Shown: piece after piece, positions 22,023-33,479 of the stretch
How positions within the stretch are numbered: the first letter of the stretch is position 1
Layout: the number at the start of each line of letters is the position of its first letter
Assembly: GCA_024509875.1 (NCBI GenBank)
Contig: JAMPIV010008514.1
Location: 69,501 to 133,500, forward strand
Reading direction: 5' to 3'
DNA length: 64,000 bases
Source of the DNA: Oreohelix idahoensis
Lineage: Eukaryota; Mollusca; Gastropoda; Stylommatophora; Oreohelicidae
Translations under genes and position numbers: made by a program
Notes under the pieces: model-generated
The model's database searches: none
What the model was told of the DNA's origin: nothing
Seen by the model: the letters and a program-made list of their open reading frames with translations, nothing else

Positions 22023-22555
22023 CTGCAAAAGTGTGACACCAAAAAAAAATTGTTTAATTTTATTTAACAAACACTATCCTTATCAAGGAACTGTCATCAC
22101 AGTTTCCATCAACAAAAATAAAATTTGAAAATAAATAACGTGCTTGAAATCTTCATTTCACAAAGAAAAAGATCCAAAGGAAATCTTGCTTTGAAGCATT
22201 TGCTGAAATTATTAACAAATACCAACAAGCCAGCATAACTGTATTTGCCTTTCCCTTTCAGGATATTGGCATCTCTAGTTTCCTAATCATACCAAGAATT
22301 ATCTAGTCATTATCTATAACCCAGCAACTACAACAAATTATACAGTTATTATCTAGCAGGTTTTACCCAATAATCATCTATCAATAATTACTCAACCATC
22401 ATCATATTAGTCATACCACAGGATGTCCTATTTCTTTACATCTTTAAATAATTTAATTGTACAATCTATCACATGATTTTTTTTTCATTGGAGAAAAATA
22501 TCCTGTAACCCAGAGGAGTTATAATTAGGATATAAAGTGTACATAAGTAGATAGT

Positions 22556-22624
22556 TAAAGATGCCACGAGGCGTAATGGCCACTGACTGATTTGACGGTC
22601 GGCGGCTAAGGATCAAAGAAGAAG
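22556..22624 (+). mobile_element. Very short LB/S5-type 3' tail insertion
   Basis: Only 69 bp of the shared 3' end is present (ATGCCACGAGGCGTAATGGC through to GAAGAA). It is flanked by an 11-bp duplication, AAGTAGATAGT, at 22545-22555 and 22625-22635. Confidence 0.85.
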
Positions 22625-22799
22625 AAGTAGATAGTACATTAAATTGCTGTGGTATGCTTATGGCATTGCCCTCCCCTTTGTTTTCTTTGTTTTTTAAATG
22701 ACTTTCTTCCATGTATTAAGAATTGTTTTGCTGTTCATTCTTTATTTATTCTTTGAAATTGCTGCCAATGAGAAGTGACCAAGTTAAACAGAGAAGATT

Positions 22800-23240
22800 G
22801 AAATGTTTAGTAACCCCCTTCAGTCGTAACTGACTATGGGAATAATGCGCCCCTGAGGTGATAGCCCTTAGCTACTTTTTTTTTGTCTGGTGTTCTTATC
22901 AGCATCGTCTTTTCTCTTCTGCTTGTTGTAAGAGCTTCTTGTGCCCAATCTGTGGGGGTGCCGTAGGGAGCATGATCACTTTGTGTGATCGGCAGCTTCA
23001 TCCTCCTAAGAAATGATTAGGGCACATATTAAGAATATGTAAAAGCAGACACCTTGATTTCATTTTGTCTATTATCACTCCTTAAGGAGCATTGGAATGA
23101 CCACTGTGGTTGATCTCTTTGCAGTAAGCCCATTGTCAAAGTACTTCCTGTGCTCTTGCAGACGTGATTTCTGTAGAAATTGATTTTACATGATATTGCC
23201 AGCCCCATGCACAACTTTGAATTAGTCCCCTTGTTTGATT
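22800..23240 (-). repeat. Dispersed repeat D1, antisense copy
   Basis: Shared segments include AAGGAGCATTGGAATGACCA, a GTGCTCTTGCAGACGTG-type piece and TTTTACATGATATTGCCAGC. The left half, 22800-22980, is less certain. Confidence 0.6.
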
Positions 23241-23520
23241 ATATCTTAGGAAGCAATTATCCCATTTTTTATGTCATCAGGTTAATACAGATTAAGAATG
23301 CATAACACCATATCTAGAGTGCATTAAAATGATTAAGAATGCAAATTAACACCATCGACCTCATAGCGTTAGAACAAATTGCTAAATAAACTAGCACAGC
23401 ATGATCACATTGGAACAAGCTTCGTGCATGAAGGCCAACTGTAAATGGTGGTTCATGCTCCTTAAAAGTAAAACTGCTACATTCGTCCATTCATTCATTC
23501 AAAAATAAATGCTACAGTAC

Positions 23521-23623
23521 CTCAGTTTCACACTGTGGAAACTGTCTGCTTCCTGCAACAAAATCACACCCGAGGTTAGACTGATTTCCAGGACAGCACA
23601 CATTCAGTAAGCTAAGCCACTCA
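23521..23623 (-). CDS. CTSA: Cathepsin A-like exon (NVCCPGNQSNLGCDF)
   Basis: The exon encodes EWLSLLNVCCPG and continues through three more cysteines, matching the cysteine-rich region after YYHG in cathepsin A. The acceptor is TTGTTTCAG; the first base completes the codon left by the previous exon. The donor is GAG/GTACTG, phase 0. Confidence 0.9.
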
Positions 23624-23844
23624 CTGAAACAAAGACAACAAACAATTTTATTTCTGCTAGTGCTTGTAAATGATAAGAAATAAATTTATAACGTCTCAAG
23701 TACTTTGGGGTGAATGAACTTACATAAATATGCCTTAGGTTCTATTTTTTTTTTCAGATGACTCTAAAAAATAATAAATGTCAACAAACAAAATGTCAAT
23801 CAGTAACGTGTCATTTAAAAACTGTAAGCCACAAAAACTTAAGC

Positions 23845-24560
23845 AACTATATGGACAAGAGAGGTGGAGGTAGACCACAAAAACTATATGGACAAGAGAG
23901 GTGGAGGTAGACCACAAAAACTATATGGACAAGAGAGGTGGAGGTAGACCACAAAAACTATATGGACAAGAGAGGTGGAGGTAGACCACAAAAACTATAT
24001 GGACAAGAGAGGTGGAGATAGACCACAAAAACTATATGGACAAGAGAGGTGGAGGTAGACCACAAAAACTATATGGACAAGAGAGGTGGAGGTAGACCAC
24101 AAAAACTATATGGACAAGAGAGGTGGAGATAGACCACAAAAACTATATAGACAAGAGAGGTGGAGGTAGACCACAAAAACTATATGGACAAGAGAGGTGG
24201 AGATAGACCACAAAAACTATATAGACAAGAGAGGTGGAGGTAGACCACAAAAACTATATGGACAAGAGAGGTGGAGGTAGACCACAAAAACTATATAGAC
24301 AAGAGAGGTGGAGATAGACCACAAAAACTATATAGACAAGAGAGGTGGAGGTAGACCACAAAAACTATATGGACACGAGAGGTGGAGGTAGACCACAAAA
24401 ACTATATAGACAAGAGAGGTGGAGATAGACCACAAAAACTATATGGACAAGAGAGGTGGAGGTAGACCACAAAAACTATATAGACAAGAGAGGTGGAGAT
24501 AGACCACAAAAACTATATGGACAAGAGAGGTGGAGGTAGACCAAAAAACACGAGGAGAAG
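23845..24560 (+). repeat. Minisatellite, 37-bp unit, about 19 copies
   Basis: The unit contains AACTATATGGACAAGAGAGG followed by TGGAGGTAGACCACAAA. The CAAGAGAGG and GGAGGTAGACCA parts match the LA coding sequence for GKRGRGRP (57177-57200), and LA sequence continues to the right. The array seems to have grown out of a LINE. Confidence 0.93.
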
Positions 24561-24665
24561 ACAACCAAAGACAGAAATAAAATGAATGAAGAAGACATGG
24601 AAAGACCTTGACCTTGATGACACAGGTCACGTGATGACACAGGACAAGTGGAGAAGAGAGGCTGG
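24560..24665 (+). mobile_element. LINE family LA fragment flanking the minisatellite
   Basis: The sequence after the array continues as LA (AGAAGACATGGAAAGACCTT, then GACACAGGACA), in the sense direction. Confidence 0.7.
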
Positions 24666-24689
24666 ATAGAAATATTGTTATTGTTATAC

Positions 24690-25262
24690 AGAATTGACAT
24701 CATTGCACTCCGGGCAAACCCATAGGTGCTCAGTCTCCATCAGTATATGTCGAAGAGTGTGAATGCTAACTGTTCCTGTAGCTCGCTGGTTGTAAACACA
24801 ACGGATGCATACTCTCATAGTCCATCTCTACTAGCCATACGTTTGATACCACATTCCAACAATCTTAACCTTGATGACTTATCTATTGCAGTGTCATTCT
24901 CTAACAGGCGATCATTAATTGTTCTCAGTATATCTCCCTTATCCATATCCAGTGTCCCCACTATGGGTGCTCTTGATGCTAATCTGTCAGCTCTTTCATT
25001 ACCACATACCCCAGCATGACCAGGACAGTATATCCACACCAGCTCTTGTAGACTGGAAGCTTCTATGAATGTTTTCTATTCATGCCGCACCCAACCACTT
25101 CAAACCTTCCAAAGCATAGACTGAGAGTCTGACATAATGACAGCCTTTGTTAATGAAGTTTCAGTTATCCACCTTAAGGCTGCAGCAACAGCCTCGACCT
25201 CTATTCTCATGCTGGAAGTTGTTATTGTGGCCATATGACCTACCACCATCAGCATTTATTCA
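24690..25262 (-). pseudogene. LINE family LG: RNase H, C-terminal half
   Basis: The minus strand encodes the second half of a LINE-type RNase H: EVEAVAAALRW, then MSDSQSML, then YCPGHAGVCGNERADRLA, where the last segment holds the conserved His and Asp. A stop interrupts the stretch near 25070. The first half of the same domain lies at 26530-27080, with an intervening insertion of about 1.26 kb. Confidence 0.8.
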
Positions 25263-25803
25263 TGCTGGAGACTGGTTATAATGAGAATAAAACTATCATT
25301 AGTCATTATAGAAAAAGCAAGCAGAATTTTTAACAAATATAAAAATACCCCAGACAGCTAAGAGCAGGGTGGAGCAAGGTGAAGCTACTGCATCAATTTT
25401 GGGTAAGAAGCCACGTGACAAATCGGCGGCAGTTGGCATGGAAATGTAGGGACAGCTACATCACGCTATGAGAACGTGATCTTTGACCAATAATTTATCA
25501 AATAGAATAAGCTTCCAACCAATGAAAAACATAGCCAGCTCAAGGCACTACGAAATTGTCGGCAGGAAATTATTAAACCAGCAGAGTATTGGAAAAGTGA
25601 CCAGTGTAGAAGGACGTGTAAATGACTGTCCGGCTCACAAGTTGAGGTATCAACGATTTTAAGAAAACATTTCATGCATGTGTATTTGTACACATGGGAA
25701 GGTTACTCAGTTACTTATCCAAGTAAGTAGTACTATCGCCTTATCATTTTGTATTTCAGCGTATTTTCGTATAATGAAAACATAATAGCAGAAGAGAAAC
25801 AAA

Positions 25804-25971
25804 ATGGAGGATACAATAGATATAACGAGAGAAGAGGAATTGAAACTGAGTATAGACAAGATGGCTATCAAGAATACACACGGAAAAGAAAGCAAATATG
25901 AAATTATGATTATCCAGGATTTGGTAAAACTTGATGTTGGGAAAGAATTTTATGAAACATCTTGGATTTAA
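25804..25971 (+). CDS. Small open reading frame of unknown function (55 aa)
   Basis: An ATG at 25804 opens a frame of 55 codons beginning MEDTIDITREEELKLS and ending FYETSWI before a TAA stop. It is rich in Lys and Glu. About 120 bp downstream, an AATAAA lies near 26090. I recognise no family and see no splice sites around it. It sits between the two halves of the LG LINE, so it may belong to an inserted element. Chance is possible. Confidence 0.25.
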   Translation: MEDTIDITREEELKLSIDKMAIKNTHGKESKYEIMIIQDLVKLDVGKEFYETSWI

Positions 25972-26294
25972 GTGAAAAGAAGGAAAATATATTCTTCAAT
26001 GAAAGGAAAAATAACTAAGATTTTGTTGATGTACAAAATGCCTAATTGTTGAACATTGTTTGACACTATTTGACCTGTTTGCTGTTGAATAAAATTCATT
26101 TTTTAGGACCAGGCTGTTGAAAATTGATTATCAGTTGGATAACATAGATGTATTGTCAAAGTTCACATTTCTCAACCACTAATGCTCTCCATCGCACAAC
26201 ACCTGTAAAAGGAAAGAACGAACCTCAACACTCAGACAGGGTCTAAGAAATAACCACCTCTGGCGAGCTATAAGCCAGTACTAGATCACACTTA

Positions 26295-26502
26295 TCAACG
26301 GGCTGATCACCTGTTTGCCAGTCACTTCGATTACGGAAACAACAGCAAATGGGTTGATTTGCCGTTGCCCTAAAGACGCCACTAGGCGTGATGGGAAACA
26401 ATGGCAAAGAAAACCTATCTGCTGTTGCCCTAAGACGCCACTAGGCTTAATGGCCACTGACTGCTTTGACGGTTGGTGGCTAAGGACGGAAGAAGAAGAA
26501 GA
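26295..26502 (+). mobile_element. Short retroposon S5, sense copy
   Basis: A 208-bp element ends in (GAA)n and carries an internal direct repeat: the GCCCTAAAGACGCCACTAGG segment occurs twice. A perfect 12-bp duplication AGATCACACTTA lies at 26283-26294 and 26503-26514. Its 3' end matches the 3' end of LINE LB (29060-29170). Confidence 0.9.
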
Positions 26503-26529
26503 AGATCACACTTAGACATGCACACTGCC

Positions 26530-27080
26530 ACATACTTTAATTGGTGCCTTAGGACCAGTTCTACATAATACTACCCCCGCCACATAATGGGTAAATTGGT
26601 GCCTTCCAGTCTTGAGTAAGAATACTGCACCCCTGCTACATTATCTTGTAAGCTCCGCTATGTTCGGCGACGATTCTGCCCTGCACCCGAGCAGAGAAGC
26701 CCCAACCGGATTTCTCACCAAGGATCACAGACCCATCTGTATACACAATGGCATCATCATCCCAGGAATGATCATGTATCAGTTGATTAATTTCCAATTC
26801 TGCTTTTCCATTCCCCCAATTTCTACACTCTCTGCCAAAGGCTGATGATGATTACATGCTGGTAGTTAATCAAGTTCTCATCTGACATACTCCACTCTTC
26901 CCCTTTGAATATATTGTCGACTGTGGCTACCTGTTTGATCGTTGTCTCTGCCTGTGCCCTCCATGACATCCCTCTCTTTATTCTTGCTCCCTTAATGTCA
27001 GCTATGTTACCATGCAGAGGGTGCCATTTGTCTGTGGATACTCGCACATAGGCTTTTGCTTGGGCCATCACTCCAAGCAT
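26530..27080 (-). pseudogene. LINE family LG: region before RNase H and its N-terminal half
   Basis: The minus strand encodes a linker and then the RNase H start with VYTDGSV, the family's first catalytic Asp, and GWGFSARVQ. It is collinear with 25262-24690 and belongs to the same LINE copy, which is split by intervening DNA. Confidence 0.78.
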
Positions 27081-27093
27081 ACACCTCATTTAT

Positions 27094-27302
27094 CTTCTTC
27101 TTCTTCCGTCCTTAGCCAACGACCGGCAAAGCAGTCAGTGGCCATTACGCCTAGTGGCGTCTTAAGGGCAACCGCGAATAGATTTTCTTTGCCGTTGTTC
27201 CCATCACGCCTAATGGCGTCTTTAGGGCAACAACAAATCAATCCGTTTGTCGTTGTTTCCGTAATCAAAGTGACTGGCAAACGGGTGATCAGCCCGTTGG
27301 GA
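27094..27302 (-). mobile_element. Short retroposon S5, antisense copy
   Basis: A 209-bp element matches 26295-26502 in reverse, with the (GAA)n end appearing as CTTCTTCTTCTTCC on the left. A perfect 13-bp duplication ACACCTCATTTAT flanks it at 27081-27093 and 27303-27315. Confidence 0.92.
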
Positions 27303-27315
27303 ACACCTCATTTAT

Positions 27316-27690
27316 ACCTGGATAGAAATAAAAGGAATGAATCTCTGCCTCAACAGTTCTCCACCAGGTAGCTTTTGGGAGGCCTCAGTTTCACTTTCCA
27401 TCTGGAGTCCATAGCATGGCAGTTCTAGTGATGTTGTCAGGATCTCTTCTAAGGATGTGGCCACCCAATTCCAGCATCTACATGCTATGATGAAATGCAT
27501 GTCATCTTGGTGGCTTTGAGTTAGCAGTTCTTAGTTGGTGATGGTGTTCGGTCAGAAAATTCTAAGAATTTTTCTTAGGCAGGTTGTATGAAAAAAGGAC
27601 AGTTTGGACATTTCCTTTTCTGCTACTCTCCAGCATTCTGCACTCTACAGGGGTAGAGAATTTATGCAGCTCTCATATATTTTAAATTTG
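27316..27690 (-). mobile_element. LINE LB-like fragment
   Basis: Antisense text matches the LB coding end (compare 29200-29550): CACCAGGTAGCTTTTGGGAG, a vertebrate-free LINE segment with CRCWNWVATSL on the minus strand. It is frameshifted. Confidence 0.65.
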
Positions 27691-27789
27691 CCATCAGAAA
27701 ATTGTGAAAATCCAACGGGACGTTATTCTGATGTCTACCTCTAGGCTACTGTTTTCTTTTATCAGTTCAATCATCATCTTCCCCCTCCT

Positions 27790-28030
27790 CTTTGTATCCC
27801 TCCCCATGGAGCATGAAACCGCCACTGCTGATGACTCCCCCCCTGCTCCCCTAGAATTCTGCACCACATAATTCATGTGCTCTTGCAGTGGTAGCTCATG
27901 CAGCAATTAGTTTATGGCTCCCAGCCCCACCCACGATCTGCCTTTTATGACATGCCTGATGCAGCAGTGGTCCCATTCTTTCTTTATCTCCTCAGAGGCC
28001 CCCTGGGAACTAGACAGAACATTTAGGGCA
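27790..28030 (-). repeat. Dispersed repeat D1, antisense copy
   Basis: The copy runs from GGAGCATGAAACCGCCACTG to CCCCTGGGAACTAGAC, nearly the whole repeat. It is followed by a short TTGTGTACAATAG triplication near 28035-28070. Confidence 0.7.
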
Positions 28031-28239
28031 CAATAGTTGTGTACAATAGTTGTGTACAATAGTTGTGTACAATTTTCTTGATCAATGCATAGTGCAATCT
28101 TTATTTTTGATGGTGCTTCTTTTCACCTTTATCACAAATTTTTCCCTGTCTTAATGTCGTCTTTCGTGCATACATAGATAATTCATCACAACTGCTGGTG
28201 CTAGTACCTAGAACTTTGCATTATTATCTGATTCATGAT

Positions 28240-28990
28240 CATCCTTCCATTCTCCAAACTGAAGGTCATCTGTAACGGATCTCCAACATCTTATATCCAT
28301 CTTGATGGTGCGCTCAGATAGATACTTTCCTGTCTATCTCTTGATGTTATCTTCCTACTTATAGCACGGTCTTTCTCTTGCACATTTGCCTACCACTATG
28401 CCTTCTAATATGGTCTTCAGTAAGATGTTATGTCTTTTTATATGGCCAAAATATTTTAGATGTCTAATTTTGACCACCTTCATTAATTCACTTTTTATGC
28501 CTAGATTTTTTAGGACCTCTTTATTACAGTAGTTATCTTCTCTGTCCATGAGACTTGACCTATTCTTTTATATATCCACATCTCAATAACCTCAATTTTT
28601 TTCTCTCAATTGCTTGTTCATTGTCCATGTTTCCACACCGTACAATAATGAAGAATCTATATATATATATACCATTTGATGATTCTCAATTTTAATTTGT
28701 GAGTTAATTGTTTAGATGTGAGTATTTGACTCATGTTGTTGAATGTTGTAGCTTTAGCCATTCCTATACTCTTCCTGGTTTCTGCCACCTTCTGTTATTA
28801 CATGACCAAGATATTGGCAATTCTGGACTTGTTCCAGGATTTTCCTGTTAACTCTTATCCCTAAAGTTGGCTTATCATATGCTTTGCCAATTATCATAGT
28901 TTTCATTTTCTCAAAGCTCATGTCTAATCCATATTTATGGCTTATGCTGTTTACTTGCTTTACTGGTTCCTGTAATAATCCAATTACCAT
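28240..28990 (-). mobile_element. LINE RT C-terminal fragment (family LF)
   Basis: The minus strand encodes two frames typical of LINE RT ends: LDMSFEKMKTM followed by NCQYLGHVITEGG, then VVKIRHLKYFGHIKRH. A stop and a frameshift separate them. The clade was not determined. Confidence 0.75.
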
Positions 28991-29059
28991 TTTTTAAATT
29001 ATAAATATTATGTACGCTACATTTATCTCAGTATTAATGTCAACTATCTAATGTACTCA

Positions 29060-31030
29060 GTGGAACAAGAGATCTTCTTCTTCTTCTTTGATCCATAACC
29101 GCCAACCATCAAAGCAGTCAGCGGCCATCACGCCTGGTGGCGTCCTGTAGGGCAGCAACAAATTGATTCCACCTTGTTCGGTCGGCGGCCATCCTTCGTA
29201 CAGTGCCCCAACTCTGGTTCATTCTTTGCATCTCGGCTTCCACAGTTCTCCGCCAAGTTGCTTTTGGTCGGCCTCTCTTTCGCTTTCCCTCAGGGGTCCA
29301 TAGCATAGCTGCTCTTGTGATGGCATCAGGGTCCCCTCTGAGGACGTGGCCAACCCAACCCCAGCATCTGCCAGCCACGATGGTGTGCACGTCCTCCCGG
29401 CCACTCCGAACAAGTAGCTCTTGGCCGCTGATGGTGCCTGGCCAAAAGATTCGAAGAACTTTCCCCAGGCAGACTGTGCGGAAGGAGGACAGTCTTGACA
29501 CCCCCTTCTCTGCCACTCTCCAACATTCCGCACCATAGAGAAGCACAGAAAGCACACAGCTCTCACACAGTCCCAACTTGGTGCCCTTGCTGCACTGGGA
29601 AGACTTCCAAACGCTGTTGAGAACAGCAAAGGCCGCCCTCGCTCTACCCATTCTGCTGCCAATGTCTTTGCCCGCTCCGCCGCCAGATGTCACCATGCAT
29701 CCCAGGTAAGCAAATGTGTCCGTCCGCTCCAACCCCTGGCTCCCCACCGCCATTGGCCCAGGATTGCCCACACCCAGCGTCACAACCTCTGTCTTCTTCA
29801 GACCGATGCCCAGGCCAACCCGCCGGCCATACCCATTCAGTCCATCGGCTTTGTCTCGAATGTGTTGATGTGAATGCGTGAGCAGTGCAATATCATCTGC
29901 ACACTCCAGGTCCTCCAGTGTAGAAAATGCTGTCCATCTAATTCCTCTTGGACTGCCCTCTGTCGTCTGGCGCACCACCCAATCCACAGCTGTCAAAAAC
30001 AATGTTGTCGACAAGGGGCATCCCTGCCGTACTCCCGCCCTCACCTCGAAAGTTACACTACTCAATCCGACACCGCACGCAAAGCCAGAACATAGGCTTT
30101 CCATGATGGAAACAATGCGGCCGGAACTCCACAAGCCCCCAGCACCTTCCATAGGCCGTCCCTGCACACGCCGCCGAAAGCCCCGCCCACACCACCCCCC
30201 CACATCCCCCCCCACCCCCCCCCCTCCCCCCCCCCCCCCCCCCCCCCCCCCCTTTCCCCCCCCCCCCCCCCCCCCCGAAAAACCCCCCCCCCCCCCCCCC
30301 CCGAAAATCAACAAAGTTAATGCACAGCTGTCTCTGCCACTCCGAGCATCGCCCCACAATGTCCCCGAGGGTGAATATATGATCAGCACATCCTCCGCTA
30401 CCTCTAAAGCCCGCCCGCCGTCTCCTCAGCTCATGGTCAACCGCTTCCGAAACTCTCTGGATGACCATCCTGCCTAAAACCCTGCTGGGAACCGAGAGGA
30501 GAGCAACTCCTCTCCAGCTGCCGCAGTCTGCAAGGTCCCCCCCCGGGCAATCCGACAATCATTCCCCTACTCCACTCCGTTGGCATTGTCTCAGTTTCCC
30601 AGACTCGTGCAAACAGTGGTTCCAATAGCTCTGCCGCCAGCTCAGGGCCCGCCCTGAACAACCCAGCATTTAGACCGTCGTGACCAGGCGCCCTTCCATT
30701 TTCCAACCCCTTGACAGCTGTGATGACCCCCTCCCCCCGTGGGATGTCCGTATCCACGTCTAAGTCACCCCCAGCCTCAGGAACACTCAGCCGAGTCCCC
30801 AGTGGCTCCCCACCCAGTGTCTCCCTGAAGTGCTCCGCCCATCCCGTCCCCTGCCCTCGCACTGTGGTGATGAGACCTCCCCGCCTGTCTCTTACCAACG
30901 TTATGTTGCCTGCACCTCGTCCTCCACTGACAGCCCTAGTCATTTTATAAACTGTGCCCCGTTCATTTCCCAGCACCGCCTCCCCTGCCTGTCCCGCAAG
31001 GCCATCCAGAAATGTCCTTCCGTCAGCACG
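29060..31030 (-). pseudogene. LINE family LB: reverse transcriptase and 3' end
   Basis: On the minus strand from 31030 down lies a LINE RT with GRAPGHDGLNAGLF, a linker, VRQGCPLSTTLF, the catalytic CADDIALL (usually F/Y-ADD), YLGCMVTSGG and the C-terminal GHVLRGDPDAITRA plus GKRKRGRPKATW. It ends in a 3' region finishing with (GAA)n at 29080. This pattern resembles RTE-type LINEs, but the clade is my inference. The copy is broken: a frame change near 30540 and a poly-C tract at 30193-30302 that replaces the first catalytic motif (INFVDF... then no KAFD). The region is markedly GC-richer than its surroundings. Confidence 0.82.
30193..30302. repeat. Extreme poly-C tract (poly-G on the minus strand)
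   Basis: About 110 bases are almost all C, broken only by a few A, T and G. It lies exactly inside the LB reverse transcriptase coding region. It might be a real G-quadruplex-forming tract or low-quality consensus sequence. Confidence 0.9.
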
Positions 31031-31034
31031 GGTT

Positions 31035-31310
31035 TGACGGGAACAAGAGATGAGAAGAAGATAATGGGGATGGATAGGGCACACTGTGAGAACACCTGTT
31101 ATCAGAATTACCAGACAGTCCTTGTTCTGGAATCCCCAGGGTAAGAGAGGGATACCAAGGAACACACGGAGAAAAGAACTGGAGACAGGTCTGAAGGGGA
31201 TGAAGAAGACATGGAAAGAACTTGAGCAGACGGCACAGGACAGGAAGACTTGGCAGACGTTTGTTGAAGGTCTGCTCCTTGTGGTGCTGAAGGGTGATGA
31301 ATGACTCTAA
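31035..31310 (+). mobile_element. LINE family LA fragment (sense)
   Basis: The segment begins GGAACAAGAGATGAGAAGAA and continues to the end of the LA coding region (TTTGTTGAAGG...). It is decayed. Confidence 0.75.
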
Positions 31311-31601
31311 TGTACTTTAATAAGTTCTTGGTTTGCATGTCTCAGACAGTTTATTTACCAGATGAATGTAAGATATTCTACCAATGTTCATAACCTTGGC
31401 AAAATGGTGAAATTCTGAAGATGCTCAATGCCCCTTATGTTAAGAGAAGCAAACACTGGAACATATACTCTTAGCATGCAAAGTCTCAACTGGACAAAGG
31501 TGATATACATGGCAACACAACAGAGTTCTGTATCAGCTAACTGTCACAGCAGACTTGTCAAGGTTGAAGGCTTGTTACACCTGGTGACTAGTTTAATTTA
31601 C

Positions 31602-31693
31602 CTTGTGCCAATCAAGCCATGGTAATAAGTAAAGTAGACTATGGAGTTGTCGTTCATGTTGTCATCTGATAATCCATTGCCCACAACAAAACC
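31602..31693 (-). CDS. CTSA: Cathepsin A-like exon (VGNGLSD...YYHGLIG)
   Basis: The exon encodes 30 residues plus two bases, with [15 protein letters not shown] and YYHGLIG. These match the VGNGLSSYEQNDNS segment of cathepsin A. The acceptor is ATCACCAG and the donor AAG/GTAAAT. It starts in phase 0, so the missing upstream exon or exons must also end in phase 0. Confidence 0.92.
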
Positions 31694-31729
31694 CTGGTGA
31701 TGTCAAATATTGATTGACTGATAGTGTGA

Positions 31730-32440
31730 AGGTGGATAGAAAGATGGATTGATAATGAATAATGAATATAAAGATGGATGGATGAATGACAGAAAGAAAG
31801 ATAGAAGGGTGAATGTGTGGTTAGAAAAATGGATGGTTGAATGGCAGATTAAAAGATGGATGGATGAATGGATGTTGGGATATAAAAATGAATGGATTAG
31901 GATGTTGGACAGAAAGATGAATGGATGTATTGTGGAAAATAAGATGGATGGATGAATAGTGGATAGAAAGATGGATAGATGAATGATGGATAGAAAGATG
32001 GATGGATATATGGTTAAATTAATGGTGAATAGCAAGATGGATGGATGAATTAATGTTGGATATAATCATGGATTTATTAGAATGGACTGAACAATAGATG
32101 GATGAATTAATGTTGGAAATAAAGATGGATTGATTAGAATGTTGGACAGAAAGATGGATGGATGTATGGTAGATATAAAAATGGATGGATTATCATGTTG
32201 GACAGAAAGATAGATAAATGGTGGATATAAAAGATGGATGGATGAATGGTGGATAGAAATCACGGATGGATGAATGGTGGATAGAACAGATGGTGGGATA
32301 AATGGTGGAAATAACAGATGGATGGATGAATAGAAATCATGGATGGATGAATGGTGGATAGAAAAGATGGTGAGATGAATGGTGGATAGAAAAGATGGAT
32401 GGATTGATGAATGAATGGAAAGAAGAATGTATGGACATGT
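31730..32440 (+). repeat. Degenerate GGAT/GATG-rich satellite
   Basis: Variants of GATGGATGGATGAATGGTGG and ATAGAAA repeat for about 700 bp in the carboxypeptidase intron directly upstream of the VGNGLS exon. Confidence 0.9.
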
Positions 32441-32539
32441 TATAAATATGACACACATAACATCATTATTAATAAAAAAAAAGTTGTGAGGCACATTTTA
32501 TCGTGTCTCTCCACAGTTGTCAATTTTTAGTATTCTCCA

Positions 32540-33095
32540 TTAATGCTGTTAGAGTTGGAGGGACAGACAGTGATAAGGACACATGAGATAAGAGAAGCTT
32601 TCAGCGCATTGGAAAAATATATAGAAATAAAAAGAAATCAGTTCCAAGGAAAAAAGAATCTTCATCTCAAAGTGCAAGTCAATCCTATTGTATGGCTCTC
32701 AAATATGGAGAACAATAAGAACAACAATAACAAAGTTACAGACTTTCATAAATGGATGCTTGCATGGAATAGAAGGATTAATATAGTATGACTAGATCAC
32801 CCATGTGGAACTGATGACAAGAACCAGACAAGTGCCAGTGGAACAAGAGATGAGAAGAAGATGCTGGCGATGGATAGTTCACACATTGAGGAAACCTGTT
32901 GATAGCATTACAAGGCAGTCCTTGTTCTGGAATCCCCAGGGGCCGACTGAAAAACACATGGAGAAGAGAACTGGAGACAGAAATTAAAATAATGAGGAAG
33001 ATATAACAAGACCTTGACATGATGGCACATGACAGGTGAACTTGGAATGTGTTTGTTGTAGCCCTATGCTTTGTGGAGCTGTAAGGTAATGAATG
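32540..33095 (+). mobile_element. LINE family LA fragment (sense), longer copy
   Basis: It aligns along its length with 56780-57345, from GTTGGAGGGACAGACAG to the coding end, with several small deletions and substitutions. Confidence 0.78.
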
Positions 33096-33099
33096 AATG

Positions 33100-33475
33100 C
33101 TGTTGTCCTGCTGTTGTCCTGCGTAGTTCCTGGGGGTAGGTCTTTGAGGAAACAAAGAAAGAATGGGACAACAGCTCTCTCAGGCATGTAATAAAAGTTG
33201 ACTAATATAAGGTTGCATATGGGGTTGGCAACCTCATTATGTCAAACAAATGGTTACTGAAAGCAACGGTAAACTACTGAATGAAAAAATTGCCTAGAAA
33301 AATCACAAACAGCCAATAAAAGCTAGGGTTGATTGCCACGTTCTGTAAAGGATAAGCAACTAACTTTAACTGAAACCACTACTGCAAGAGTACATGAATG
33401 TTTTGGGCCAGCTAGAGTGGTGGCTGCATGATCCATAAGAAGACAAAAGACAAATGATGATGATGAGCTGCATAT
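33100..33475 (+). repeat. Dispersed repeat D1, sense copy
   Basis: It runs from GTTCCTGGGGGTAGGTCTTT to ATGATCCATAAGAAGAC, with an extra stretch of about 100 bp near 33260-33360. Confidence 0.7.
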
Positions 33476-33479
33476 AAGT

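Noticed and set aside
29878..30477. A 199-codon plus-strand frame with a long proline run
   Set aside because: It is the antisense of the LB reverse transcriptase through the poly-C tract.
31703..32494. Minus-strand frames rich in HPSIHSSI
   Set aside because: They are translation of the GGAT satellite.
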